Assembly: GCF_000143765.1 (NCBI RefSeq) | Contig: NZ_GL379773.1 | Span: 186,001-250,000 of the forward strand | Direction: 5' to 3' | Origin: Sphingobacterium spiritivorum ATCC 33861 | Lineage (GTDB): Bacteria > Bacteroidota > Bacteroidia > Sphingobacteriales > Sphingobacteriaceae | Length of the DNA stretch: 64,000 bases | Notes under the pieces: model-generated | The model's database searches: none | The model's input: the letters and a program-made list of their open reading frames with translations, nothing else | Told to the model about the DNA's origin: nothing | Part shown: positions 44,215 to 53,971 of the stretch, piece by piece | How the letters are laid out: each line of letters opens with the position of its first letter | Position numbering within the stretch: the stretch's first letter is position 1 | Made by a program: the position numbers and the translations under genes

Positions 44215-45444
44215 TTATTCAAAATCAGGATATAGCAAATATTGCTTACGCATCTTTTTATAATCACTCAGTTCCTGTTTCCATGAATCACGGATTTGTT
44301 GTTCTGATTTTCCGGCCAGAATCTGCTTTCTTAATTCATCGGTACCAGCCAGTTTATCAAAAAATTCTGCGCGCACAAAGAATTTAGATTTATCCGGCAT
44401 CTTATTATAGAAGTGAAGGATATATTTAAGTGTAAACTTCTGCTCATCTGCATTTAGATTTCTAAGATCAAGACCGTAATTAGTCGCTCCTTTTCCTTCC
44501 ACATGTTTTACCATTCCGGCGCGTTCACTTGGGGTAAATGTAAACTGACCATATACCGGATCTGTATATCCTACCACCTGAAAAGGCCAGTCTGTGCCGC
44601 GACCAACTGAAATATCTGTTCCTTCAAACAGACACAGAGAAGTATACAAACGTACGGAAAGATGATTCGGAAGGCTTGGGGATGGAATAACAGGCAGATC
44701 ATACATCGTTTTGTGATCATAGTTCTTAACCGGAATGACCGTTACTTTACATTGCTTACCTTTCTCCAGCCATTTCTCTCCATTGATCATATGAGCGAGT
44801 TCACCCACTGTCAGCCCGTGAATCATAGCAATCTTATGAAAAGAGACATTAGATTTGAATTTATCATCTTTTCTGACCGGACCATCCACCTGATCTCCGT
44901 TCGGATTAGGCCTGTCCAGTACGATCAGTTCTTTGTTATGTTTAGCACATAATTCCATCACACGATGCAGAGAAGTGATGTACGTATAAAACCGGGCGCC
45001 CACATCCTGCAGATCAAATATCATGACATCTACAGACTTCACAATGGAGTCCTGCTTCTCATTACCTCCATATAAGGTATACAACGGAAGACCTGTTTTC
45101 GGATCTACATCATTGCTTACTTTTTCACCACGCTCCACATTTCCGCGGAAACCATGCTCAGGAGCAAATCCGAATTTCAAATTTACCTTCTCTCTTAATA
45201 GCACATCTACAAGATGTTCCTTATCTTTTCCGACGATAGATGTTTGATTCCCCATCAAACCTACTTTCTTGCCTTTCAACAAGGGCAGATATGCAGATAG
45301 CTGATCAGCTCCGGGAAGAGGTGATGAAGCAACAATGGTTTGTGCAACAGAGTCATTTCTTACCGCGGCCTGTTTTGAAGCTGAAGTGCAGGCATTCTGC
45401 ATCAGTACCACAGTGATAAGTGATAATGTAAATAGTTTTTTCAT
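44215..45444 (-). CDS. namZ: Exo-beta-N-acetylmuramidase, NamZ type (DUF1343, GH171)
   Basis: 409 residues with a lipoprotein signal (VVLMQNACTS). The DUF1343 domain is complete, with GLMGNQTSIVG, KFGFAPEHGFRGNVERGE, MIFDLQDVGARFYTYITSL, LIVLDRPNPNGDQVDGP and SLCLFEGTDISVGRGTDWPFQ. The characterised Bacillus subtilis and Tannerella enzymes release terminal MurNAc from the non-reducing end of peptidoglycan chains. Location between SusD and the murQ-symporter genes makes it the key enzyme for freeing MurNAc at the cell surface or in the periplasm. The glutamate in PEHGF is probably important for catalysis. Confidence 0.92.
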   Translation of the reverse strand: MKKLFTLSLITVVLMQNACTSASKQAAVRNDSVAQTIVASSPLPGADQLSAYLPLLKGKKVGLMGNQTSIVGKDKEHLVDVLLREKVNLKFGFAPEHGFRGNVERGEKVSNDVDPKTGLPLYTLYGGNEKQDSIVKSVDVMIFDLQDVGARFYTYITSLHRVMELCAKHNKELIVLDRPNPNGDQVDGPVRKDDKFKSNVSFHKIAMIHGLTVGELAHMINGEKWLEKGKQCKVTVIPVKNYDHKTMYDLPVIPSPSLPNHLSVRLYTSLCLFEGTDISVGRGTDWPFQVVGYTDPVYGQFTFTPSERAGMVKHVEGKGATNYGLDLRNLNADEQKFTLKYILHFYNKMPDKSKFFVRAEFFDKLAGTDELRKQILAGKSEQQIRDSWKQELSDYKKMRKQYLLYPDFE

Positions 45445-45455
45445 AAGCAGTAGAA

Positions 45456-45485
45456 AACACCAAGAGATTTGGTTCTCTTGGTGTT
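45456..45485 (-). promoter_or_regulatory. Hairpin between susD and namZ
   Basis: A perfect 12-bp stem (45456-45467 with 45474-45485) in the 66-base gap between susD and namZ, followed on the minus strand by only four T. It may be a partial terminator or RNA-processing site that sets SusC/SusD output above that of the enzymes. Confidence 0.6.
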
Positions 45486-45510
45486 ATTATATTTATAATT
45501 GTTTAAATAA

Positions 45511-47361
45511 TTACCAACCTGGTGTCTGAGCCAGTGTATAGCCTAACTCCGTATATTGTTGTATCTGATTTAAACCCACAGGAGCTAAATAAGCTCTGTC
45601 TGTAAAGGCAACACGATTTGCAAATCTCGCAACTACATAATACCCGACCAGCGCATCTGCGTTGGTACCGTCATATGTAATAATCTGTCCGTTTGCATTT
45701 TTTACTTTCAGTACATTTTTATAAGTTGCTGTCAATCGGTTTGGTAAATCTTTTTTCACATTTACCCATGGACCCAAACTGTAATCTTCTTTTACAAAAT
45801 TCATATAGTTTAGTTTCTTCCACCGTCTGATATCATTGATACGCGCGTATTCATAAACAAATTCCATACGTCTTTCTCTGCGAATTTCCCACATTAATTG
45901 GGAAACATCTCCGTCACGGGTAGGATCATTAGGCAGATTGGCCAAAGTTAAAGGAGCTGTTTTCTTTACCCCTTTATTTGTTGCCTCTGTATCTAAAGGA
46001 CGATTACGGATGGCATTGATCGACTTATCCAGATCTGCCTGAGTCACTGCCGGGCCTCCAAATTTTTCTGCTAAGATTTGTTTTGCTTCTATCCAGTTTA
46101 GAACCACTTCTCCAAGGCGCACAATAGGTGCATCACTGACATTTGTATTACTACCCCATTTAGCAGGATAGGTCTTACCGATATAGGTCAATGCATCTCT
46201 TCCTGCAAATTTGTGTGCATATGCCATCGTGGAAGATGCCGTATTAACAGTATCCATAAATGTAGCTTCGAAACGCGGATCTCTTGTTTTTGCCAGATTT
46301 TTCAGTGTAAAATCCTTTGCATTCGCGACGGTAGAATTTTGCCAGATCTGACCATCGGTACAGATAAATGCTTTCAACAGATCCAGATTGGCTCCGCGAG
46401 GCTGACCTTCAGTACCATTACTGTAAGAAGATACTGCATGTGTTACTTTCAACACATCATCATAGGATCTGTAAAATATAACTTCTGTATTGGTCGCCAG
46501 ATTATCAGACGCAAAGAGACTTTTAAAGTCATTGTTAAAGCGCCACTTTCCACTATCCATTACAAACTGAGCTGCTTCAACAGCTAATTCCAGATATTTT
46601 TTAGACCGTGTCGCATCTAACCCGTGATAATGCTGCCATGACCCTTCAAATAACATCATATTAGAAATAAGTGCTGCCGCTGCATAACGGTTTACATACT
46701 GTGCTCCATCGTCCAGACGCATATTAGCCAGCACGTATTTAAAGTCATCGTACACACGATCCATTACTTCTCCTCTAGGCGTACGTTCTTTATACATAGA
46801 GGCCTGATCTGTAGGATCCACCGGTGCGTCATAGTATGGAACATCTCCGAAGACACTGGTTAATCTCGAATATTCAAAACCTCTGAAGAATCTCGCCACT
46901 GCCATCCAGTGATTATACTCTTCCTGAGAAAGATTTGCTTTAGCCTGATTGTCCAGTCTGTTGATCATGACATTAGCTTTGCGAACCCACGCAAAATTCC
47001 AGTTAGGCCCTCCGCCGTATTGCTGAGAGAGAATAGCAGGAACTTCTGACGTAGAACCTCTTGTAGCAGGAACGGTCGCCTCAAATCCGGTCTGCGTTCC
47101 TTCTGATGTGAAATCATCTGCCATTGTATAACCAGTCATGGGTGCATACGCAGTTCCGAATCCGGAGTTGTAACCCACAAAGTAATTGGTGTAAAAGTCA
47201 TTGGCGTATAACTTTACATCCCCCTGATTTCTCCAAAAATCTTTATCTATAACTTTTGTTTTCTCAGGTCTGTCCAGAACATCTTTATTACAACTTGCTA
47301 AACCAACTGTAGTAGCAAGCATTGTATATATGATTTTTTTACTTATTTTCATTTTTGACAC
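45511..47361 (-). CDS. SusD/RagB-family lipoprotein, locus 1
   Basis: 616 residues with a lipoprotein signal (TVGLASCNKDVLDRPEKT). It is a surface glycan-binding lid for the TonB-dependent transporter encoded one base upstream. Family features are the N-terminal SusD segment with IDKDFWRNQGDVKLYANDFYTNY, the TPR-like core with WMAVARFFRGFEYSRLTSVFGDVPYY, and the C-terminal WEIRRERRMEFVYEYARINDIRRWKKL. The RagB/SusD C-terminal domain type is PF07980-like. Context points to peptidoglycan-derived oligosaccharides. Confidence 0.94.
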   Translation of the reverse strand: MSKMKISKKIIYTMLATTVGLASCNKDVLDRPEKTKVIDKDFWRNQGDVKLYANDFYTNYFVGYNSGFGTAYAPMTGYTMADDFTSEGTQTGFEATVPATRGSTSEVPAILSQQYGGGPNWNFAWVRKANVMINRLDNQAKANLSQEEYNHWMAVARFFRGFEYSRLTSVFGDVPYYDAPVDPTDQASMYKERTPRGEVMDRVYDDFKYVLANMRLDDGAQYVNRYAAAALISNMMLFEGSWQHYHGLDATRSKKYLELAVEAAQFVMDSGKWRFNNDFKSLFASDNLATNTEVIFYRSYDDVLKVTHAVSSYSNGTEGQPRGANLDLLKAFICTDGQIWQNSTVANAKDFTLKNLAKTRDPRFEATFMDTVNTASSTMAYAHKFAGRDALTYIGKTYPAKWGSNTNVSDAPIVRLGEVVLNWIEAKQILAEKFGGPAVTQADLDKSINAIRNRPLDTEATNKGVKKTAPLTLANLPNDPTRDGDVSQLMWEIRRERRMEFVYEYARINDIRRWKKLNYMNFVKEDYSLGPWVNVKKDLPNRLTATYKNVLKVKNANGQIITYDGTNADALVGYYVVARFANRVAFTDRAYLAPVGLNQIQQYTELGYTLAQTPGW

Positions 47362-47362
47362 A

Positions 47363-50300
47363 TTAAAAATTCAACTGAATACCAAAAGATGCACTTTTAA
47401 AGCTTGGAGTACCGACACCTGTTCTTCCTCCGTTATAACTATTCGCATCAAATGAGATTGGATTTCTGCTGCTTGTCGGATTAAAGATAGATTCTCCCTC
47501 TACTTCTTCCGGATCAATAGGCAATCCGTTCAGCTTATCCCATGTAAAGAAGTTTTCTAAAGAAACGTATACTCTTAAATTGTTAATCTTAACACGCTCC
47601 AGCACATTTCTTGGGATGGTATAACCCAAAGTCAGGTTTTTCACTCTCAGGTAGGACATGTCCAGCAGATAGCGCGATTGAATCTGCATATTATTTACAT
47701 TTAATGTCCCTGCATTATTAAATGCTGCAGGATAGAATGCATCCTGATTATCCGGTGTCCAGTAATCATTAACAAAAGATGCAGGCATAGCTCCGTCAGA
47801 GACGTTAAAACCAGGAATAGCCAGGAATCCAACTCCCCATACACTACGCTGTCCCACTCCCTGGAAGAATGCAGAAAGATCAAACCCTTTATAATCTGCT
47901 CCTATTCTGAATCCGTACTGGTAACGTGGAGTAGAGTTTCCGATGATACGCATATCACCCGGATTTTCTACTGTTCCGTTGCCGTTATCAATCTCACCGT
48001 CACCATTTAAATCTTTAAATTTAACATCACCGGGACCGAAGTAAAAATTCGTTGAATTCTGGAATCTCGGCTGATAAACAGCTTTTTCTCCGTTTGGTCC
48101 GTCTTTCAGCAAGTATGCTTTACCACCACCGCTGGTATTATATTTAGACATATCAGGAGTCAGGCTAACCAGTTGAGGTTTTCCGTTACCATCTAACACA
48201 AAGTCATCATACTGATACAGACGATCTGTCTCATATCCCCAGATATCTCCGTATACACGGCCATCGTAATTTAACCCTGTACCTCTTTGTGAAGTGTATC
48301 CGCTAAACACTGACTTCGCATCATCTAAATTAGCTCTTAAATTGATCCCCAATCCGTTTTCGAAACGGTGATTGAAGTCAATAGCCAACTCGAAACCTTT
48401 AGTTGTCAATGTACCGTAGTTTCCGAATGGAGCAGCAGCACCTAAGGTCCAGGTCGTTCCCTCCATAGGAGCAAACATATTATTTGTTTTCTTCTGATAC
48501 CAGTCAAATGTTAAACCCAGTTTGTTTTGGAAGAAACGTGCATCCACACCAAAATCCAATGTTTCCAGATCTTCCCAGGTTACTGAAGGTACATTCAGCT
48601 TAGGAGTTCCCACCGAATTGGTCAACGCACCGTTAGCAATCCAACCCGTCTGTCCCGCAGTCATATTTGCAATGTACAGATCGGAAGGAACAGCCTGATT
48701 TCCGATAATACCCCAGGATCCTCTGAACTTCAGATTACTTAATGCAGGCTTAGCCCATTCCATAAAACTTTCTTCTGAAGCTACCCAACCAGCAGAAAAG
48801 GATGGAAACCATCTCCACTTCAAATCCGTTGGAAATTTAGAAGATCCGTCATAACGCAGATTCGCTTCTACCAGATATTTATTTTTAAAGGCATAATTGA
48901 CACGTCCGAAATATCCGAGTTGGGAATCCCATGATTCGCCTCCGCTACCGGTAACTTGCCCTACGGCCAGGTCAAACTGAGGATTAGTGATATCGATCAG
49001 GTCAGCACGTTGTGTCCAGTGGTATTGTCCATCCGTAGTCACTCTGTTAAGTCCCAGCATAAATTTGAAATCATGTGCATCATTCAGATTTAGCTGATAG
49101 GTGGTGAATGCATTCACAGTATGTCTGCGTTCATTTTCAGACCGCATATAGATATGATCCTGAGCGGACCCGTTAGCAGTATACGTATCTTTTGAAAGAT
49201 CATATGCCAATATCGCTCCCGGATCTGTAGACGCGACAGTCTGTCCGTCACTATTCACATATACCGGTTTACCATCTTTATCAAATCTTTGTTTTGCAGC
49301 AACCCATGAATTGGCTGCAGTATAACGGGTTCCGTTTTTTCTCCAGCTGTAGTCTTCATTTGTGAAAGTATAATCAATATCTACTTTCCAGTTTTTCATG
49401 ATATTAACAGTTGCACCTGCATTTAAGTTAATATAATTGCGCAGCATACTGGCATCATTTGCAACAGAGTTTTCGCTCCATGGGCTGCGAATCGGATTTC
49501 CGTTTTCGTCATTTCCCATCGGATATAAAGAACTCCATCTGTACATGTACAACCATGGATCGGCTGTGGTAGAGTTAGTGGCATACGGATACGTCTTATT
49601 CCGTTGCGCAAACATGGCACCTCCGCGTACAGTCAGGTATTTATTCAGCTCCGAACTCACACGTAAGGCTGCATTGTATCTTTTGAATTTATCCGAATCA
49701 CCAGGTTTCAACATCCCGCTTTGATTCAGCGAACCAAAAGACATAGTATACTTGGTTTTATTCAGGTTACCGTTCAGTGACAGGTTATGTGTCTGTGTAG
49801 GTGCCCATTCACGGATCATATAATCATACGGATCGTATGTACGTATACCGTATTTCTTAGTCGGATCTCCAGGGTTCACATACCAGTCGCGGCCATATAC
49901 AGTCGGATCATCTGCACCAATGGTGGATCCGTATTTTTTATCCCATTCTACCGCCTTTTCATAGCTCTCGCGGTTTACTTTATAAAACGCTCCTGTTTCT
50001 ACAGCTCCGATACGGTCTAATGCATCCATTGTATATTTCAATGCATTGACACGACCCATTTCATATTTTTTGAAAGGATTTTGGAAAGAAAAGTTGTTGG
50101 AGTAATTAATATTGATTTTTTCCTGTGTCCCGCCGGTCTTACTTGTAATGAGAATAACACCAAAAGCAGCTTTTGCTCCATAAATAGAAGATGCAGCAGC
50201 ATCTTTCAATACGGAGATCGATTCGATATCTTCCGGGTTGACATACTGAATGCTTGGAATCTCCACATTATCCAATAAGATCAATGGATTACTGTTTCCC

Positions 50301-50884
50301 TGCATAGAAGAAATAGCACCACGGATTCTGATTCTTGGATCAGAACCAACCTCACCGCTAGGTATGGTAACACTCAGGCCGGGAGTTGTACCCTGTATAG
50401 CACGACCAACGTCAGAAATAGGCCGGCTCTGCAGATTTTCCTTTACATTGATGGTAGACACAGCTCCTGTAAGATTTCCTTTTTTCTGTTTACCGTATCC
50501 TACAACAACGACCTCATCCAGTGTAGATTCATCACTCGTCAGGGTTACGTTTAATGTGTTGGATGTAACAGTCAGATCTTTAGATGTATATCCTACACTT
50601 GAAAAACGGATCTTAGCTCCGATAGGAGCTGTAAGACGGAACTGCCCTTTGGCATCCGTTTGTGTAGAAGTAGTGGTTCCCACCACAGAGACAGTAACAC
50701 CCGCCAATGGTCCTTCCGGACCGGATACTGTCCCTTGAACCGTCCCCTGCTCCATTCGTAAATTTGAACTCATGTACGAAGTTGCTTCACGGACGAGCGT
50801 ATTACCTTTTACATTTCCGGCATGTGCTTCCGGAGATGGTAAGGATAACCCTAGAGCAACAGAAAATAGTAGAAATTTTCTCAT
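47363..50884 (-). CDS. SusC/RagA TonB-dependent transporter, locus 1
   Basis: 1173 residues. A signal peptide is followed by a carboxypeptidase-regulatory-like domain (about 45-120, GTVSGPEGPLAGVTVSVVGT), the SusC TonB box region DEVVVVGYGKQKKGN, a plug (about 140-250, ending SIYGAKAAFGVILITSK) and a 22-stranded barrel ending SFKSASFGIQLNF. SusC proteins import glycan fragments with energy from TonB. It is the first gene of the locus, and its partner SusD starts one base downstream. An ATGCG-N8-CGCAT repeat lies about 220 bases upstream. Confidence 0.96.
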   Translation of the reverse strand: MRKFLLFSVALGLSLPSPEAHAGNVKGNTLVREATSYMSSNLRMEQGTVQGTVSGPEGPLAGVTVSVVGTTTSTQTDAKGQFRLTAPIGAKIRFSSVGYTSKDLTVTSNTLNVTLTSDESTLDEVVVVGYGKQKKGNLTGAVSTINVKENLQSRPISDVGRAIQGTTPGLSVTIPSGEVGSDPRIRIRGAISSMQGNSNPLILLDNVEIPSIQYVNPEDIESISVLKDAAASSIYGAKAAFGVILITSKTGGTQEKININYSNNFSFQNPFKKYEMGRVNALKYTMDALDRIGAVETGAFYKVNRESYEKAVEWDKKYGSTIGADDPTVYGRDWYVNPGDPTKKYGIRTYDPYDYMIREWAPTQTHNLSLNGNLNKTKYTMSFGSLNQSGMLKPGDSDKFKRYNAALRVSSELNKYLTVRGGAMFAQRNKTYPYATNSTTADPWLYMYRWSSLYPMGNDENGNPIRSPWSENSVANDASMLRNYINLNAGATVNIMKNWKVDIDYTFTNEDYSWRKNGTRYTAANSWVAAKQRFDKDGKPVYVNSDGQTVASTDPGAILAYDLSKDTYTANGSAQDHIYMRSENERRHTVNAFTTYQLNLNDAHDFKFMLGLNRVTTDGQYHWTQRADLIDITNPQFDLAVGQVTGSGGESWDSQLGYFGRVNYAFKNKYLVEANLRYDGSSKFPTDLKWRWFPSFSAGWVASEESFMEWAKPALSNLKFRGSWGIIGNQAVPSDLYIANMTAGQTGWIANGALTNSVGTPKLNVPSVTWEDLETLDFGVDARFFQNKLGLTFDWYQKKTNNMFAPMEGTTWTLGAAAPFGNYGTLTTKGFELAIDFNHRFENGLGINLRANLDDAKSVFSGYTSQRGTGLNYDGRVYGDIWGYETDRLYQYDDFVLDGNGKPQLVSLTPDMSKYNTSGGGKAYLLKDGPNGEKAVYQPRFQNSTNFYFGPGDVKFKDLNGDGEIDNGNGTVENPGDMRIIGNSTPRYQYGFRIGADYKGFDLSAFFQGVGQRSVWGVGFLAIPGFNVSDGAMPASFVNDYWTPDNQDAFYPAAFNNAGTLNVNNMQIQSRYLLDMSYLRVKNLTLGYTIPRNVLERVKINNLRVYVSLENFFTWDKLNGLPIDPEEVEGESIFNPTSSRNPISFDANSYNGGRTGVGTPSFKSASFGIQLNF

Positions 50885-51214
50885 ACTTTTTTAGATTAAA
50901 TTAGCTTATTTTTTAAAGTAGATTTTAAAAAGTTTTGCCTGTTTATGTTTGTTTTGTTTTAAATCAGGATAAAAGTATGCAAGAAATATGGATATAATTA
51001 ACATTTATTAACAAATAAAGTGAGGAAACACTTACTTTGCACCATAATAATTCTTATTTAAGCTCTTATAAAAAGCAAAAACAGGCAATTAAGGTTTTGA
51101 AAATGCGCACAAAAACGCATAATAATCAGATTGACTGCTATTTAATGAAGAAAAGCATAGTGTAATAAATACACTGTTTTGTCACGTTTACGATACAATT
51201 GCGTTTATAACAAA
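50885..51214. other. Regulatory gap upstream of locus 1 susC
   Basis: About 330 AT-rich bases without a gene. It holds the inverted repeat at 51103-51120 and, at its far end, the terminator of the GH18 operon. I see no convincing -33/-7 pair, although a TTTTTG element near 51080 is a possible -33 box on the minus strand. Confidence 0.6.
51103..51120. promoter_or_regulatory. Inverted repeat shared by two susC promoters, copy 1
   Basis: ATGCG-CACAAAAA-CGCAT, 219 bases upstream of the locus 1 susC start codon. The same sequence with one spacer change occurs at 59502-59519 upstream of locus 2 susC, which is strong internal evidence for a protein-binding site. Confidence 0.6.
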
Positions 51215-51242
51215 AAATGCCGGCACTTTACTGCCGGCATTT
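51212..51242 (-). terminator. Terminator of the GH18 operon
   Basis: A perfect 10-bp stem, AAATGCCGGC with GCCGGCATTT, leads into six A on the plus strand (six T on the minus-strand transcript), 24 bases past the GH18 stop codon. Confidence 0.88.
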
Positions 51243-51266
51243 AAAAACGATTAAGTTGGCGGATAC

Positions 51267-52289
51267 TTACTTTGCCGCAGCAAAACCTACTTTTATTAAA
51301 GACTGTGCGCCAACAGCATCCTGGCCCCATTCCCAAAACATAATTCCATTTCCTTTTTGTCTGGCCAGCTGTGTTTTCAGCCTGATGGTATTTTCCCCAT
51401 TGTAATAATAGGTTTTTCCATCTTTTGTAAATTCATCGGCATTTGCATTCGCTCCCATTGCCAGCAGATCCCGATATGGAGTTGCTGCATTGGCAGCCGT
51501 TTTTCCATAAGCCGGCAATCCTAAAACAGCCTTATTTGCCGGAAGTCCCTTTTCTGTTATCCAGATATTGAGCACACGTTCTGCCATACCATAGCTTGCA
51601 TGATGATTGGGATTGGCCGAATCTGTTCCAATACCATCGTAGGCCATGAGGTTGACAAAATCACAGGCATCGATAGCCTCTTTGCTGATTCCTTCTTTTA
51701 CAGTCCCTGCAAAGATTCCTGCGGTCACAGCCATACTGAGTGTACGGTGCCAGGAGTGAAGCTCGGCACCTAACTCTTGCATAAAGATTCCGAACGTAAC
51801 ATCATTCGCCTTATTGGATCTTGGATATTCCCAGTCCATATCTACGCCATCGAACTGGTTCTGAAGCGTAAAGCTCACTATATTTGCAATAAACTTAGAT
51901 CGCAACTGCGGATTGGAAACAATCGTCGTAAATACCGAATCCACACCGTTCATCGCAATTACAATTTTCTTATTGTGACGCTTTACCAACCTGACCGCAG
52001 CCTGCATGTTTTCCTTTGTTCCCTGCAAAACCAATGATCCGTCGGACTTGGGCTGCATAAACGCGTATATCACATGTGTCAGACTTTCCAACGCTGTCGT
52101 ATCTATAGCGGCAATGGTACGATAGCTTGGTAAATAAACAACCGTTTTAAATGAAAGATCTGGCTGATAAGGAGTTGTCGGTTTGACAAACTGATCTGCT
52201 CCGTAACCATCCGGTACCCAGATAACATCCTTCTTACAGGATACCAGTGTTACCAAAAGGGCTATACCCAATATTAAAAATTTCTTCAT
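51267..52289 (-). CDS. GH18 chitinase-like lipoprotein
   Basis: 340 residues from the ATG at 52289; two in-frame ATGs lie just upstream. A lipoprotein signal (LVTLVSCKKD) places it in the envelope. The GH18 active-site motif DxxDxDxE is intact in FDGVDMDWEYPRSN. Other barrel segments are DFVNLMAYDGIG, KAVLGLPAYGKT and GIMFWEWGQDAVG. Family members cleave chitin oligomers or the chitobiose core of N-glycans; a peptidoglycan N-acetylglucosaminidase is also possible. It ends the second SusC/SusD locus and is followed by a strong terminator. Confidence 0.92.
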   Translation of the reverse strand: MKKFLILGIALLVTLVSCKKDVIWVPDGYGADQFVKPTTPYQPDLSFKTVVYLPSYRTIAAIDTTALESLTHVIYAFMQPKSDGSLVLQGTKENMQAAVRLVKRHNKKIVIAMNGVDSVFTTIVSNPQLRSKFIANIVSFTLQNQFDGVDMDWEYPRSNKANDVTFGIFMQELGAELHSWHRTLSMAVTAGIFAGTVKEGISKEAIDACDFVNLMAYDGIGTDSANPNHHASYGMAERVLNIWITEKGLPANKAVLGLPAYGKTAANAATPYRDLLAMGANANADEFTKDGKTYYYNGENTIRLKTQLARQKGNGIMFWEWGQDAVGAQSLIKVGFAAAK

Positions 52290-52335
52290 ATTCATTTTAT
52301 TTAGCCCCTGCATTTCTACAGGGGCAGATTATATC

Positions 52336-53970
52336 TTATCGTTTTACCTGATCAATAGCGATACCATAAGGCGCATATCCTTTGATAATAAATTCAGGAG
52401 TTTCACTTGTTCCTAATTTATATCTCAGAACTCCGGATTTAGATCCGGATCCAACTGTCTGTGGCGCATTTGCTCCACTTGCATCAGCTTTATTACGGTA
52501 GCCAAAGTATAGATAACCTTTTCCGGTCTCATCTACATCGATATCCATACCGGTTACATAGATGGTCTCATTTGTGTTGTCCGGTGCTACATAGCCCTGA
52601 TCACTAAATCCTGTAGCAGTAAAGCCCATTACAGCCGGATCATTATAAACGGCAACAATATTATTGCCGTCCATATCCGAACGGTAAATTCCCGGTATAT
52701 ATGTTCCGCCTCTGTTGATCGCAAAATAAATCTGCTTATTGACCTGATCTACGACAAACTGACGTACTCCTAAAGACTTAATAGTTCCTGACAGGGAGCC
52801 GATAAACGCTCCAGCTTTGCTGAATTTATGAATTCCGACACCTGCAGTACCGGTAAACGAAACCCAGATTTCACCATTCACTTCTTTAATTCCGCTATAG
52901 AAATGTGTGGAAGAAGAAAAACCGGGAATATTGGTCGCTGTTGGTCTGAATTTAAAGTTAGGATAAGGAATCTCTACCCCTCCTCCGGCAGCTACATACA
53001 CACCGTTATTACGACTTGTCCACCAGACATTACCGTCCGAATCTACTGCGTTCATCCATGGATCCAGGTTATATTCGGATGCTCCGACAACACTTCTCTT
53101 TGTCAGGAAGGTCTCGCCTGTTCCATCCAGATTGAAATATTTCACAAAACCATCTCCGTTTGCATTAGTACCGGTACTAAAACGCAATCCAAGACCGGCA
53201 TCTGACAGATACACCTTGCCATTACCTATAGACAAACCTAAAGGACTGACACCGGTGGTAATTCCAAGATCAACTACGGTAGACGGCGCTAAAGTCGTCA
53301 GTTTATATTTGTAGATTTTCTTGGTAATGACATCCGTAAAATAAATGGTCTTGGCCAGTTCACCTTTGACATCTACTGCAACTTCTGTTGTTAGCGTTTC
53401 TACGCCGTCATTGACAGTCAGTTTCACAATCTGACTACCTTCTTTTGTAAACTTAATAACAGGCTTTTCGAGATCTGAAACTACTCCGTTGCCAAAATCC
53501 CAGCTATAGGTAACCGTTTTTCCGGGATATGTGAATATGCTGGCGGAGAACTGTACATCTGTATAAACGGCTATATTCTCAGGGACATTGATCTTAGGCT
53601 GCATTTTAGGGATAACGATTTTCTTTGTAATCTCCTTTTTCTGATCGCCTTGCCAGGTAGTCAGACTGACACTGTATTCACCCGGAAGTTCATAAAAAAT
53701 AGTATCCGGAACCATCTTTTCAGATGTGGTCACATCCTGTACCTTACCCTTGCTATCGATAATCTTTGCCCCTTCAAACTGCCATTGAAACTTGTCTGCA
53801 TTCTTTGAACGGTTTGTCAGCACCACTTTTGCCGGAGCAGTAATAGCATATTCCGGAAAATCAAAGTTTGCAATATACTCTCCTTGCTGACCGATACCGG
53901 TTATCTCATCCTTTGAACAGCCTAATATGACAAGGCCGATAAATAGATATAAAAATTTAACTGTCTTCAT
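52336..53970 (-). CDS. PKD-domain and propeller-like surface lipoprotein
   Basis: 544 residues with a lipoprotein signal (GLVILGCSKDE). One degenerate and one clear PKD-type beta-sandwich follow (YPGKTVTYSWDFGNGVVSDLEKP and VKLTVNDGVETLT in the second). The C-terminal 320 residues look like a six-bladed propeller (IYFTDVITKKIYKYKL, GKVYLSDAGLGLRF, RQFVVDQVNKQIYFAI). Proteins of this make-up at this position in SusC/SusD loci usually act as surface glycan-binding proteins. I see no catalytic motif. It lies one base after the preceding gene and 46 bases before the GH18 gene. Confidence 0.8.
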   Translation of the reverse strand: MKTVKFLYLFIGLVILGCSKDEITGIGQQGEYIANFDFPEYAITAPAKVVLTNRSKNADKFQWQFEGAKIIDSKGKVQDVTTSEKMVPDTIFYELPGEYSVSLTTWQGDQKKEITKKIVIPKMQPKINVPENIAVYTDVQFSASIFTYPGKTVTYSWDFGNGVVSDLEKPVIKFTKEGSQIVKLTVNDGVETLTTEVAVDVKGELAKTIYFTDVITKKIYKYKLTTLAPSTVVDLGITTGVSPLGLSIGNGKVYLSDAGLGLRFSTGTNANGDGFVKYFNLDGTGETFLTKRSVVGASEYNLDPWMNAVDSDGNVWWTSRNNGVYVAAGGGVEIPYPNFKFRPTATNIPGFSSSTHFYSGIKEVNGEIWVSFTGTAGVGIHKFSKAGAFIGSLSGTIKSLGVRQFVVDQVNKQIYFAINRGGTYIPGIYRSDMDGNNIVAVYNDPAVMGFTATGFSDQGYVAPDNTNETIYVTGMDIDVDETGKGYLYFGYRNKADASGANAPQTVGSGSKSGVLRYKLGTSETPEFIIKGYAPYGIAIDQVKR

Positions 53971-53971
53971 A

